64,000 nucleotides of DNA from Porphyromonas sp. COT-239 OH1446 (GTDB lineage: Bacteria; Bacteroidota; Bacteroidia; Bacteroidales; Porphyromonadaceae): contig NZ_JRAO01000033.1 of assembly GCF_000768875.1 (NCBI RefSeq), positions 1-64,000 of the forward strand, read 5' to 3'. The notes below the pieces were generated by a model. It worked only from the letters and a program-made list of their open reading frames with translations. It did not search any database and had not been told where the DNA came from. Both the position numbers and the translations under genes were made by a program. Positions 34,846 through 45,100 of the stretch are shown here, one piece after another; the stretch's first letter is position 1; each line of letters begins with the position of its first letter.

Positions 34846-36120
34846 CTAGATACCAGCCGAGACGATCTCGTAGGTATCCTTGGCAATCATGTACTCCTCG
34901 TCGGTGGGAATGATGGCCACCCTGACACGGCTATCGGGCGTGCTAATCAAGCCCTCAGCACCGAGGCGCATCTTTTGATTGAGCTCAGGATCAAGCTTGA
35001 CCCCGAGGAACTCTAACCCCTGGCAGGCATCCCAGCGCAGCGAGGCCTGGTTCTCACCCATCCCTGCTGTGAAGACGATGAGGTCTACCCCCGAGAGAGC
35101 AGCTGCATAAGCTCCGATATACTTCTTGATGCGGTAAATGAGAATATCATAGGCCAACTGTGCACGGTGGTTACCCTGGTGCATAGCGGCATCGATGTCT
35201 CTCATATCCGAAGAGCCAATGCCCCCGACCCCGAAGACCCCACTACGCTTGTTGAGCATGAAGTTGAGGTCGGCAAGTGTGAGCGAGGTGGCCTTGCCCT
35301 TGCGCTCCTTGTCCTGGATGTAGTCGGCGATCTCCTCGGGCTTGAAGTCATTCTTGCTGAGCAGATAGTCGATGAGCCCAGGGTCGATATCCCCCGATCG
35401 AGTACCCATCACCAATCCCTCACAGGGGGTCATCCCCATCGAGGTGTCGATGCTCTTACCATTGAGGACAGCAGCCATAGAGGCTCCGCTACCGATGTGA
35501 GCCGTGATGATCTTCGAGTGATTAATATCCAACCCAGCGACCTCTGCACCGCGCTGGCTCACGTAGTTGTGGCTCGTGCCATGGAAGCCATAGCGACGAA
35601 TGCGGTGCTGCTCATAGAGCTCATAGGGCAGGGCATAGAGGTAAGCATGCTCGGGCATCGTTTGGTGAAAGGCGGTGTCGAAGACACCTGCCTGAGGAAC
35701 GAGGGGCAGGGCCTTCTGAGCGGCACGGATACCGAGGATATTGGCGGGGTTGTGTAGGGGGGCGAGCTGACTACACTTCTCGAGCTGAGCGATGACCTCG
35801 TCTGTGATGGGCACACTGCCCGAGAACACATCGCCACCATGCACGAGGCGGTGGCCGACGGCATCGATCTCCTCCACAGAGGAGAGCACCCCATGCTCGG
35901 GATGGGTAAGCACCTGAAGCACCAGCTCTACCCCATGGGTGTGGTCGGGGATGGGCTGGTCGAGCTGTACCTTCTCGCCCGTGCGGGATTTGAATTTGAT
36001 GAAGGCTTCGTTAGTGCCGAGGCGTTCGATACCCCCAGAGGTAATCACCCGATACTCGGGCAATTCGATCAGGGCATACTTGAGCGACGAGCTGCCGCAG
36101 TTGAGCACGACTATATTCAT
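34846..36120 (-). CDS. ackA: Acetate kinase
   Basis: 424 residues. The ASKHA-fold enzyme starts with VVLNCGSSSLKYALIEL. GRRLVHGGDVFSG-like (HRLVHGGDVFSG), VFDTAFHQTMPEHAY and RRYGFHGTSHNYV are acetate kinase signatures. It converts acetyl phosphate and ADP to acetate and ATP, the energy-yielding end of fermentation. The longer frame upstream runs back into pta and is not used. It follows pta by 29 bases, so the two are co-transcribed. Confidence 0.97.
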   Translation of the reverse strand: MNIVVLNCGSSSLKYALIELPEYRVITSGGIERLGTNEAFIKFKSRTGEKVQLDQPIPDHTHGVELVLQVLTHPEHGVLSSVEEIDAVGHRLVHGGDVFSGSVPITDEVIAQLEKCSQLAPLHNPANILGIRAAQKALPLVPQAGVFDTAFHQTMPEHAYLYALPYELYEQHRIRRYGFHGTSHNYVSQRGAEVAGLDINHSKIITAHIGSGASMAAVLNGKSIDTSMGMTPCEGLVMGTRSGDIDPGLIDYLLSKNDFKPEEIADYIQDKERKGKATSLTLADLNFMLNKRSGVFGVGGIGSSDMRDIDAAMHQGNHRAQLAYDILIYRIKKYIGAYAAALSGVDLIVFTAGMGENQASLRWDACQGLEFLGVKLDPELNQKMRLGAEGLISTPDSRVRVAIIPTDEEYMIAKDTYEIVSAGI

Positions 36121-36149
36121 AACGTGAGAGGGGATGAGGGGAAGATAGA

Positions 36150-37169
36150 TTATTGAGCGTTGTGATGTTTGAGTGCGATCGCCTGATTGGCTGTGATGGC
36201 GGCCATCTTGTAGATGTCGTCGACCGAGCAACCACGGCTAAGGTCATTGACTGGGGCGGCCATTCCCTGCAGGATAGGACCAACGGCCTCTGCGCCACCG
36301 AGACGCTGTACCAGCTTGTAGGCAATATTACCCACCTCGAGGGTTGGGAAGACGAGTACGTTGGCGTGGCCTGCCACGGTGCTCTCAGGAGCCTTGAGGG
36401 CAGCGACCTTGGCCACGAGGGCAGCATCGGCCTGCAGCTCTCCGTCGATCTGCACATCGGGGGCCATCTCGCAGGCCATGCGGGTAGCCTCGACGACCTT
36501 GTCCACCATCTCGTGCTTGGCACTGCCCTTGGTGGAGAAGCTCAGCATCGCGATGCGAGGCTCTATACCTGCGATGGCACGAGCAGAGAGGGCGGACGAG
36601 ACAGCGATCTGTGCCAGCTCGGCAGCCGTGGGGTTAGGCATCACAGCACAGTCGGCCATGAGCATGAGCCCATGCTCTCCGTACTCGTGGGTCTGTAGGA
36701 ACATGAGGAAGATCCCGCTCACGCAGCTGATCCCTGGCATGGTCTTGATGATCTGTAGGGCGGGGCGGAGCACGTCGCCTGTTGCGTTGATAGCTCCAGC
36801 GAGCTCACCATCGGCATCTCCGGCCTTGATCATGAGGCAGGCCAGGTAGAGGGGGTCTTCGACGAGTACGGCGGCCTTCTCTTCGGTCAGACCCTTGCTG
36901 CGGCGCAAATCGAGGAGCAGATCGATATAGGCCTGCTTCTTCTCGTGATTTTTAGGATCTAAGAGATCCGCCTGAGCGATGTTGCGCAGCCCGAGGTTCT
37001 GGGCTTTGGCGCGGATCGAATAGGGATCGCCGATCAGGGTTAGCTTACATACTTTGTCTCGGAGCAGTCGGTCGGCTGCTCTTAGGGTACGCTCCTCTGT
37101 CCCTTCGGGGAAGACGATGCGCTGTGGGTTTTCTTTGGCCCGATTGATGATGTCCTGAATCAAGTCCAT
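36150..37169 (-). CDS. pta: Phosphate acetyltransferase
   Basis: 339 residues, the short Pta without the N-terminal regulatory domain of E. coli. QRIVFPEGTEERTLRAADRLL is the start of the PTA_PTB domain. The segments GEHGLMLMADCAVMPNPTAAELAQIA and HANVLVFPTLEVGNIAYKLVQRLGG are characteristic. It makes acetyl phosphate from acetyl-CoA for AckA. ATG 37169 is preferred to one 30 bases upstream. Confidence 0.96.
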   Translation of the reverse strand: MDLIQDIINRAKENPQRIVFPEGTEERTLRAADRLLRDKVCKLTLIGDPYSIRAKAQNLGLRNIAQADLLDPKNHEKKQAYIDLLLDLRRSKGLTEEKAAVLVEDPLYLACLMIKAGDADGELAGAINATGDVLRPALQIIKTMPGISCVSGIFLMFLQTHEYGEHGLMLMADCAVMPNPTAAELAQIAVSSALSARAIAGIEPRIAMLSFSTKGSAKHEMVDKVVEATRMACEMAPDVQIDGELQADAALVAKVAALKAPESTVAGHANVLVFPTLEVGNIAYKLVQRLGGAEAVGPILQGMAAPVNDLSRGCSVDDIYKMAAITANQAIALKHHNAQ

Positions 37170-37282
37170 GATGCTGTAATTACTTTGAGTGATGAACAAT
37201 GCGCCCCTCCCCGACTAGGAGCTGAGAGAAGCCCCCAAGCCTCAAGCGATAGGCACATCGAGCGATGATTTGACTGATGTAG

Positions 37283-37313
37283 CAAAGGTAACGAATATGC
37301 CTTAGAGTGCAAA
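37283..37313 (-). promoter_or_regulatory. Promoter of pta-ackA
   Basis: TTTG (37313-37310) and TACCTTTG (37290-37283) on the minus strand are 19 nt apart. The leader is about 105 nt. Confidence 0.75.
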
Positions 37314-37432
37314 TAGTCTGAGAGCAAAATACCTCGGAGGATCTGCCTGGGACGCAAATCTCATATCTAGCCCCTCGAGCTAAGTAGCCTCTTCGTATGC
37401 GTCTGGCAATCCACTCAAGCGAAGCCCCATGG

Positions 37433-37600
37433 AGACCTCTAGAGAGAGCCTATGTAGACCTCCATCGTGATCCTATTTAGACCTCCATCGAGAGCCTACT
37501 TAGACTTCATCGACGATCCTATCTAGACCTCCATCGTGATCCTATTTAGATCTCTACCGAGAGCCTACTTAGACTTCATCGACGATCCTATCTAGACCTA
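37433..37600 (-). repeat. 23-bp repeat array C (seven units plus a partial one)
   Basis: Unit starts are 37433, 37456, 37479, 37502, 37525, 37548 and 37571, with a partial unit at 37594. All read the YAARTAGG core on the minus strand. The unit at 37456 is identical to the one at 37525, and 37502 to 37571, while 37479 and 37548 differ at three positions. A 69-bp block of three units has therefore been duplicated. The array lies between the pta and hpt promoters in a 529-base gap. Nothing else was found there. Confidence 0.92.
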
Positions 37601-37676
37601 AGGAGAGGAGGGCCGAAGGGCATACAGCCTTCTCAACCCAAGGACATAGGGGGGACGAAATTTGGGAGAATAGATG

Positions 37677-37684
37677 TACCTTTG
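37677..37684 (+). promoter_or_regulatory. -7 box of the hpt operon
   Basis: TACCTTTG, about 15 bases before the ATG at 37699 and 30 before ATG 37714. A TTTG at 37661 is only 12 nt upstream, too close to be a standard -33 box. The short distance makes ATG 37714 a credible alternative start. Confidence 0.5.
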
Positions 37685-37698
37685 TGCTTTAATAACTA

Positions 37699-38253
37699 AT
37701 GTTAGATCGCAAGATGAAGGAAGTTACACTGCATGGTCGCCAGTTCGAGCTATACATCACTGCCGAAGAAATCAGCCAAGCCGTCGCAGCACTAGGAGCA
37801 CGACTCAAGAATGACTTCAAGGGCAAGAACCCCCTCTTCGTTTGTATCATGAACGGGGCATTTATGTTTGCCTCCGAACTCATGTACGCCATCGACGAGG
37901 ACTTCGAGGTCGCTTTCGCACGCTACTCAAGCTACGAGGGCACACAGAGCACCATGCTGCTCAAAGAGATCATGCCCGTCGAGCCTGAGCGCATCAAGGA
38001 TCGCATCGTCGTCATCGTCGAGGATCTCATCGACACGGGGTACACGATGAAGTGCGTACGAGACCTCTATCAGAGTCAAGGGGCCGAGGAGGTGCACATC
38101 GCCACCATGCTCAGCAAGCCCGCAGCCCTACAGTGCGACGTACACTCAGAGTACGTGGCCATGGAGATCGAGCCCAAATTCATCGTCGGCCATGGATTGG
38201 ACTTCGACGGCTATGGACGCATGTACCGAGACATCTATCAGATCAAAGACTAA
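37699..38253 (+). CDS. hpt: Hypoxanthine phosphoribosyltransferase
   Basis: 184 residues. The PRPP loop IVVIVEDLIDTGYTM and the purine-binding C-terminal VGHGLDFDGYGRMYRDIYQI are clear, with PLFVCIMNGAFMFASELM near residue 45. It salvages hypoxanthine (and probably guanine) to nucleotides. The second Met (37714) may be the true start. It leads a purine/GTPase operon with adk and obg. Confidence 0.95.
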   Translation: MLDRKMKEVTLHGRQFELYITAEEISQAVAALGARLKNDFKGKNPLFVCIMNGAFMFASELMYAIDEDFEVAFARYSSYEGTQSTMLLKEIMPVEPERIKDRIVVIVEDLIDTGYTMKCVRDLYQSQGAEEVHIATMLSKPAALQCDVHSEYVAMEIEPKFIVGHGLDFDGYGRMYRDIYQIKD

Positions 38254-38269
38254 TTCACCACATCAATCA

Positions 38270-38842
38270 ATGCTCAACCTCATTATCTTCGGAGCTCCAG
38301 GCTCCGGCAAGGGCACTCAGAGTGAGCTGCTCATCAAGAAGTACGGTTTCGAACACGTCTCTACGGGCGATCTACTTCGCTCGGCCATCAAGGCCCAGAG
38401 CGAGCTCGGCAAGGCCGCCAAGCAATATATCGACAATGGACAGCTCGTCCCCGATGCCTTGATCATCGGCCTCATCGAGAGTGTCCTCGAGGAGCGTCGC
38501 CCTCAGCATGGGTTGATCCTCGACGGATTCCCCCGTACCATCCCCCAAGCAGAAGCTCTCGAAGAGCTCCTGGCCAAGTACAACACCCGTGTACACGCTG
38601 TACTGGATCTGCAAGTGGGCCAGGAGGAGCTCGTCGATCGACTCCTCAAGCGTGGCCAGGCTAGTGGTCGAAGCGATGACAACCTCGAGACCATCGAGAA
38701 GCGTCTAGCCGTCTACCACGCTCAGACCGCACCACTGGCAGCATACTATGCCGACAAGGGCGTACACCATGCCATCCAAGGCTCAGGGGCTCTCGAGGAC
38801 ATCACCGCTCGACTCTCGCAGGTAATTGACGCCCTCAACTAG
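38270..38842 (+). CDS. adk: Adenylate kinase
   Basis: 190 residues. P-loop GAPGSGKGT at 8-16, FEHVSTGDLLRSAI, and LILDGFPRTIPQAEAL are family motifs. The short LID region (GQASGRSDDNLETIEKRL) lacks the zinc-binding long form. It interconverts AMP, ADP and ATP. ATG 38270 lies 16 bases after the hpt stop. A longer frame from 38192 would overlap hpt. Confidence 0.97.
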   Translation: MLNLIIFGAPGSGKGTQSELLIKKYGFEHVSTGDLLRSAIKAQSELGKAAKQYIDNGQLVPDALIIGLIESVLEERRPQHGLILDGFPRTIPQAEALEELLAKYNTRVHAVLDLQVGQEELVDRLLKRGQASGRSDDNLETIEKRLAVYHAQTAPLAAYYADKGVHHAIQGSGALEDITARLSQVIDALN

Positions 38843-38908
38843 AGCACAGAGCGCATCTATCCACCCCGATACATAACCCCTAGAGCTTAAAAACAGAGAG
38901 GAGCAACG

Positions 38909-40084
38909 ATGGCAGAATCCAATTTCGTCGATTACGTCAAGATCTACTGCCGCTCAGGTAAGGGCGGCAGAGGATCGACGCACTTCCGACGTGAGAAGTA
39001 CATCCCCAAGGGCGGACCCGACGGAGGCGATGGCGGACACGGAGGCAATATTTACATCCGTGCCAATGGCAACTACTGGACGCTGCTCCACCTGCGCTAC
39101 GAACGCCACATCATGGCTACCGCAGGGGGCAACGGATCAGGCAAACGATCCACAGGAGCAGACGGAGAGGATCGGACCATCGAAGTACCTGTAGGCACAG
39201 TCGTCTACGATGCCGAGACAGGAGAGTTCATCATGGATCTGACCGAGGACGGACAGACCGAGATCCTCCTCAAGGGTGGGCGAGGCGGCAAGGGGAATAC
39301 CTTCTTCAAAACCTCGACCAATCAAGCCCCTCGCTACGCCCAGCCAGGAGAGCCAGCGCAGGAACGCATGATCATCCTCCAGCTCAAAATGCTCGCCGAT
39401 GTGGGGCTCGTAGGCCTGCCCAATGCGGGCAAGTCGACCCTGCTCTCCGTCTTGACTGCCGCCAAACCCAAGATCGCTAATTACCCCTTCACCACCCTCG
39501 AGCCCAACCTCGGGATGGTTCGCTATCGAGACAATAGATCCTTTGTCATGGCCGACATCCCAGGTATCATCGAGGGAGCATCCGAGGGTAAGGGGCTGGG
39601 GCTTCGCTTCCTGCGCCACATCGAGCGCAATGCGCTCTTGCTCTTCATGATCCCAGCAGATACAGAGCACATTGCCCAGGAGTATGAGATGCTCCTAGGT
39701 GAGCTGACCAAATACAATGCCGAGCTCGTCGAGAAGCGCAAGGTACTGGCCATCACCAAGTGCGACCTCATCGACCAGGAACTACAAGAGCTTCTTCGGG
39801 CCGAGCTGCCCGAGGGCTTGCCTGTCATCTTCATTTCCTCCGTGGCCCACATGCACCTGACCGAGCTCAAGGACTTGCTCTGGCGAGAGCTCAATCGAGA
39901 GACCAAGCACCGTGTCGAGAGCATTGTCCACAAACCCATGGACATCAAGAGCCTGACGTGGGACGACGACGCCTGGCAGGAGATCCCCGACATGGACGAG
40001 GAGGAGGAGGACTTCGACGACGAAGAGGGCGAGTACATCGAGATTGACTGGGATGATGATGAGCCCCTAGAGGATGAGCATTAG
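38909..40084 (+). CDS. obg: Obg family GTPase
   Basis: 391 residues. A glycine-rich Obg domain ([20 protein letters not shown] onward, residues 1-158) precedes the G domain with P-loop GLPNAGKST near 168, DIPGIIEG and TKCD. The C-terminus is very acidic ([16 protein letters not shown]). Obg proteins act in late 50S assembly and stress control. An AGGAG-like sequence precedes the ATG. It lies 66 bases after adk. Confidence 0.97.
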   Translation: MAESNFVDYVKIYCRSGKGGRGSTHFRREKYIPKGGPDGGDGGHGGNIYIRANGNYWTLLHLRYERHIMATAGGNGSGKRSTGADGEDRTIEVPVGTVVYDAETGEFIMDLTEDGQTEILLKGGRGGKGNTFFKTSTNQAPRYAQPGEPAQERMIILQLKMLADVGLVGLPNAGKSTLLSVLTAAKPKIANYPFTTLEPNLGMVRYRDNRSFVMADIPGIIEGASEGKGLGLRFLRHIERNALLLFMIPADTEHIAQEYEMLLGELTKYNAELVEKRKVLAITKCDLIDQELQELLRAELPEGLPVIFISSVAHMHLTELKDLLWRELNRETKHRVESIVHKPMDIKSLTWDDDAWQEIPDMDEEEEDFDDEEGEYIEIDWDDDEPLEDEH

Positions 40085-40086
40085 AT

Positions 40087-40791
40087 ATGCCTACACCTAC
40101 GATCCACATCACCTGCTCAGAGGAGTTTACCCTCCTCTGCCCTGACTTTAGAGTCGGGGTGATTGAGATGACGATTAACCCCAAAGCCCCGAGTCCACAG
40201 CTAGAGAGCTCCATTAGTGAGACCATCGAATGGGTACGCAGGAGCTATGATTTGGCCTCCTGGCGTGAACGCAGCACCATCGCCGCCACCCGCCGAGCCT
40301 ACAAACGCTGCGGCAAAGACCCTAACCGCTATCGTCCAGCTGCGGATCAGCTGGGGCGACGGATCATTAATGCCCTTGGTCTCTATCGTGTCCATGCGGT
40401 AGTAGACTGGGGCAATCTGCTTTCCCTGCGCAGTGGTTACTCCATGGGGCTCTTCGACCGAGGGCACATCTCGGGAGAGAGCGTAGAGCTGCGCCTAGGG
40501 CGAGCAAGCGACGAATACGAGGGGATCGGCAGAGGACTACTCAACATCGATCGAATGCCCGTCTACTGCGATGCCCTAGGCCCTTTCGCCACCCCTACGA
40601 GCGATAGCCTACGCACCTGCTTGGGCGAGCAATCCAAGGAGATCCTCATCTTCGTCAACGACTTCACAGGGCAACCCTCGAGGCTCGAAGAGACCCTCGA
40701 GGAGGTACACCTCTCCGCTGACCAACACTTCGAGGTGAAGGCCTACAGCAGTACCATCGTCTGCCCTGGCGAGAGAGATACACATTACTAA
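40087..40791 (+). CDS. B3/B4 tRNA-binding domain protein
   Basis: 234 residues. The segments AATRRAYKRCGKDPNRYRPAADQL and DWGNLLSLRSGYSMGLFDRGHI match the B3/B4 domain (PF03483) of PheT, here as a stand-alone protein. Related free-standing proteins are thought to edit or bind aminoacyl-tRNA, but the function here is inferred. It starts 2 bases after the obg stop. Confidence 0.85.
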   Translation: MPTPTIHITCSEEFTLLCPDFRVGVIEMTINPKAPSPQLESSISETIEWVRRSYDLASWRERSTIAATRRAYKRCGKDPNRYRPAADQLGRRIINALGLYRVHAVVDWGNLLSLRSGYSMGLFDRGHISGESVELRLGRASDEYEGIGRGLLNIDRMPVYCDALGPFATPTSDSLRTCLGEQSKEILIFVNDFTGQPSRLEETLEEVHLSADQHFEVKAYSSTIVCPGERDTHY

Positions 40792-40809
40792 TTCAATTCA
40801 AGATTTTCT

Positions 40810-41016
40810 ATGATCGCAACTATCGGAACAAATGCTGGCCTCGTCTGGAATGCACTCAATGAGCTGGGTAAGATGAGTCCTAAGGCCCTCAAGAAGGCAA
40901 CTAAGCTCAAGACAGACAAGGAGCTCTTCGCCGCACTCGGATGGCTCGCCAAGGAAGGCAAACTCAACTTCGAGGGCGAGGGCGACGAGATGCTCATCTC
41001 CCTGGTGATGTACTAA
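40810..41016 (+). CDS. Winged helix-turn-helix protein (PF10771 type)
   Basis: 68 residues. GLVWNALNELGKMSPKALKKATKL followed by ALGWLAKEGKLNFEGEGDEMLISL is the compact winged-helix domain of the PF10771 (DUF2582) family of Bacteroidales. Despite the fold, DNA binding has not been established to my knowledge. Last gene of the hpt operon. Confidence 0.8.
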   Translation: MIATIGTNAGLVWNALNELGKMSPKALKKATKLKTDKELFAALGWLAKEGKLNFEGEGDEMLISLVMY

Positions 41017-41035
41017 CCACCCACACCCTAGACCC

Positions 41036-41098
41036 CATCCCCGCCAAGAGGAGACCCTGCCCGAACTCTCGGAGAGGGATCCTTGCTTGGCGGGGATG
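41036..41098 (+). terminator. Terminator of the hpt-adk-obg operon
   Basis: A 13-bp perfect stem (CATCCCCGCCAAG at 41036-41048 with its complement at 41086-41098) encloses a second small hairpin (CTCTCGGAGAG). There is no strong T run. Confidence 0.65.
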
Positions 41099-41164
41099 CT
41101 CGTTCCTCTCAGGCGACGAAGGAGGAGCAGAGAAGCCAAGAGGGTGAGCTCGTCGGATGAGCCA

Positions 41165-41196
41165 TTTGGCCCAGTTCTTTGTTCTAGTTATATTCG
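41165..41196 (+). promoter_or_regulatory. Promoter of lipA
   Basis: TTTG at 41165-41168 and TATATTCG at 41189-41196 are 20 nt apart. One mismatch to TAnnTTTG. The leader is about 36 nt. Confidence 0.6.
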
Positions 41197-41238
41197 CAGT
41201 TCAGCCCCGAAGGAGGGCTCACACCACGAGACAGCATA

Positions 41239-42114
41239 ATGGAAACGAAACAAGACCCTAAACCCACCAGCACTCGAGTACGCAAGCCCGAGTGGCTTAA
41301 GACCAAGCTGGGCGACAATAGCACCTTCACCGACACTAAGACAAACCTGCAAGGGCATGGTCTGAACACCATCTGCACGAGCGGGCGTTGCCCCAATATA
41401 GGCGAATGCTGGGGAGCAGGCACTGCGACCTTCATGATCGCAGGGGCACACTGCACCCGAGCCTGCCGCTTCTGCAACACCTTGACCAGCCGTACCCCTG
41501 CCCCCCTAGACCCAGGAGAGCCCCAGCGAGTGGCCGATAGCATCAAGCAGATGGGCCTACGGCACGCCGTCATCACGAGCGTAGACAGAGATGACCTGCC
41601 GGACTATGGGGCAGCCCACTGGGTGGCTACGATACGCGCCATACAGCAGACGACCCCCGAGGTAACGATCGAGGTCTTGATCCCCGACTTCAATGGCGAG
41701 CTAGAGTTGGTCGATCAGATCACGGCCCTGAAGCCCCGCATCGTATCGCACAATCTCGAGACTGTTCGTAGACTAACCCCTTCGGTGCGCCACGTGGCCA
41801 CTTACGAGACCAGCCTAGCTGTGCTGGAGCGAATCGCCCGGAGTGGTGTTCGAGCCAAGACGGGGATCATGCTCGGGCTCGGAGAGACAGAGGAGGAGGT
41901 TCTCGAGCTCATGGACGACATCAAGGCTATAGGGGTCTCGGTGCTGACCATCGGGCAATATCTACAGCCCACCCGTAGGCATCTGCCTGTAGTGGAGTAT
42001 GTACACCCCAAGCAGTTCGCCAAGCTCCGCATCCTCGGCTTAGAGAAGAAGATCGACCGCATCGAGAGCGGGCCACTGGTACGCTCTTCCTACCATGCCG
42101 AACGGCATGTCTAA
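41239..42114 (+). CDS. lipA: Lipoyl synthase
   Basis: 291 residues, radical SAM enzyme. The auxiliary cluster cysteines are Cys46, Cys51 and Cys57 (CTSGRCPNIGEC). The radical SAM CX3CX2C motif is Cys72, Cys76 and Cys79 (CTRACRFC). It inserts two sulfurs into octanoyl chains on lipoate-dependent proteins. A small inverted repeat (CATGCCG AA CGGCATG, 42094-42109) sits just before the stop. It lies 43 bases before the AddB-like gene. Confidence 0.97.
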   Translation: METKQDPKPTSTRVRKPEWLKTKLGDNSTFTDTKTNLQGHGLNTICTSGRCPNIGECWGAGTATFMIAGAHCTRACRFCNTLTSRTPAPLDPGEPQRVADSIKQMGLRHAVITSVDRDDLPDYGAAHWVATIRAIQQTTPEVTIEVLIPDFNGELELVDQITALKPRIVSHNLETVRRLTPSVRHVATYETSLAVLERIARSGVRAKTGIMLGLGETEEEVLELMDDIKAIGVSVLTIGQYLQPTRRHLPVVEYVHPKQFAKLRILGLEKKIDRIESGPLVRSSYHAERHV

Positions 42115-42157
42115 CGACGGGCAGGGGAAATGCTAAGAAGACCAATTATCTAGAGCC

Positions 42158-45100
42158 ATGTCGCACTTCCTTCGTTCGGTAGCTGAGCATTACTACGCCT
42201 CCTATGGGGGTGGAGTCTCGGAGCTACGCTTCGTCTTCCCCTCGAGGCGAGCTGCTCTATTCTTTAGGCACTACCTCTCTCAGCTGGCCGAGAGGCCGAT
42301 CTTCGCCCCCGAATGTCAGACGATCAATGACTTCATCACCTCCCTCTCTCCCGAGGGACGTAGGCTCGCCGATCACACCAGCCTACAGTTTGAGCTCTAT
42401 GAGGCCTATCGGGAGATCCACCCCGATGCCGAGAGCTTCGACAGCTTCCTCTACTGGGGGGGAGTTATCCTCAAAGACTTCGACCTCATCGACCGCCACC
42501 TCGTCTCGGCTCGGGGGCTGTATGCCAATGTCTACGACTACAGAGAGCTTACGGACGAGCTCGAACACCTAAGCCCTGAGCTGCGGCAGCTCGTAGAGCA
42601 ATTCTGGGGCAAGTTCAGAGACCTTCCCGATCGGGGGGAGGGGGAGAGTGAGCTGATGCGACACAAGTTCCTCGACTTTTGGCTTAGGCTCTATCCACTT
42701 TACGAGTCCTATGGTCGTCGGCTACGCCAGGGCGGCATCGCCTACGAGGGTGCACTCTACCGAGAGGTCGCCGAGCAAGCCGTCGAGGTCGTCGATCGGC
42801 TGGGAAGAGAAGGGCGCAGGATCGTCTTCGTCGGTCTCTTCCAACTCACCCCCAGCGAGGAGCGGCTATTTGCCCAAATCCGTCGTAGGGATCTAGGTGA
42901 ATGGTGCTGGGATAGACAGCTGCGTATCCTCGAGGACGAGGAGCATCCAGCCTACCGTCAGATGCAGCGTAACCTCGAGCTCCTGGGCGAGGTCTCGGCC
43001 CTTGCCCCCGAGAGCGATGCCCCGACCCTACCGCGATCGATCCGCCTCATACGCTGTAGCTCAAGCATCGCACAGGTCAAGACTCTCCCGCTGCTACTCG
43101 ATGAGATCGGAGTCGATAGTCGAGAGGTTACCAGCCCATCGACAGCTATCCTGCTACCCGATGAGCAGCTCTTGCTCCCAGTCGTGAGCTCTATCCCTGA
43201 CAGCTTCACCAGCATCAACGTGAGCCTCGGCTATCCTCTCTCTTTCGCCCCTGTAGCGGTCTTCATCGAACGCTGGATGCGCCTTCTAGAGCACAAACGC
43301 ATCGTTCGGGAGCGAGACACCTACCCCCTCGACCAATTGACCGGGCTGCTGAGCAGTCGCCTCCTGCGAGATAGCTTCCCCTCGATCGGGAGGCTCGCCG
43401 AGGGGATCAAGCGAGGGCGCAGCTACTACGTCTGCCTAGAGGATCATGCCGAGACCATCGACACGCTGGAGCTTCGTCCGCTCCTAGAGCTCCTTGTGCC
43501 ATCCAGGCCCACAGAGGGGATAGAGCTCCTGGAGCGTATGCAACGGCTGCTACGCCTCCTGCTACCGACCGAGATCGCTGAGAGTGTCGAGGGCGAGGAG
43601 GGCGCAGAGGCGGAGGATGGAGGCGAGGGGCTCTCGCCCTTTGACCTAGAGTTCATCTACCATTATCTCCTGCTCATCGAGCGACTCCGCTCTCAGCTCG
43701 AGCGGTATGTCGATCTAGTGGATGTCGATACCGCCATCCGACTACTCAAAGGCCTAATCGAGGGGGTCAATATCCCCTTCGAGGGCAATCCGCTCCGAGG
43801 GGTGCAGGTCATGGGCCTATTGGAGGCTCGAGGGCTGCACTGCCAGCACGTCATTTACCTCTCGGCCGAGGAGGGCAAGCTACCCCGAGACCTCATGGCA
43901 TCGACTCTCATCCCCCTGAGCCTGAGGCAAGGTCATGGCCTACCCACAGGGCAGGAGCAGGATATGGCCTCGGCCTACAACTTCTATCAGTCGATTGCTC
44001 GGGCCGAGACGCTCACCCTGCTCTATGGAGCTGAGGAGCAGCTCGGCGGAGCGGCCGAGCTGAGCCGATATGTGCAGCAGCTCGAGCACCTCTACGGGGC
44101 AAACGTCGAGCACCAAAGCCTCTCAAGCAGGGCGGACAAGCCCTCGCAACGTGCTATCATCGTCGAGAAAGAGGGCGAAGCCTGGGAGCACCTCGAGGCC
44201 TACCGCCTCACCCACGAGCTCTCGCCCAGCACGCTGAGCATCTACTCCTCATGCCCGCTGCGCTTCTACTACGAGCAGATCGAGGGGCTCGCCGAGGACG
44301 AAACGCCTAGCCCGCTGATGCAGGCCAATGAATTCGGGACGATCCTGCACAACGTCGTCCAGGAGCTCTACCGCCCCTACGAGGGGGGGAGGGAGATCCG
44401 GCCTCAGTTCCTCGACGACCTGCTCTCCCCCGGGCATCGGGCCTACCTGCACACGCTCGTCGGACGGGAATACAAGCGGACTGTCCTGCCGAAGTCGCAG
44501 CACCGAGCTCCCCTCTCCCGCCTGGCCGATATCTACTGCGACCTCATCCTCTCGGAGGTCTACACCGTCCTGCGGTATGACCGAGAGCTCGCCCCCTTCG
44601 TCTACCATGCTGGGGAGCTCAAGGTTCACCTCGAGCTGGAGCTGAAGGATGGCCGTAGGGTGCGCCTCAAGGGAACTATAGACCGCATCGACGAGCACGA
44701 GGGAACGATACGGGTCATTGACTACAAGACGGGCTATGCTGTGCGCAGGCTGCCCAGCTGGCAGGAGCTCTTCGACAGCGAGGGCGAACACAAAGCTATC
44801 GCCCAGACCATGATCTACTGCGAGCTGCTCTACCGAGGCCATACGGGCGAGTCAGGCCCGAGCCTCGAGGCTCTACGGGGCAAGCCCCTACGTCCGCACA
44901 TCTATCACCTGCCCAGCATGCGCCGTGAGGGGAAGGCTTATCGCTCGGAGGTTGTCCTCTACGAAGTCGAGGAGGGGAAGACGAGACGCAGCGAGAGAGA
45001 CCTGGGGGAATATGAGGAGTTCAGAGAAGCATTCGTCGAGGTATGGGGGCAGAGTCTCGAGGAGCTCTTCGACCGAGGGCAACCCTTCCGCCAAGAGAGG

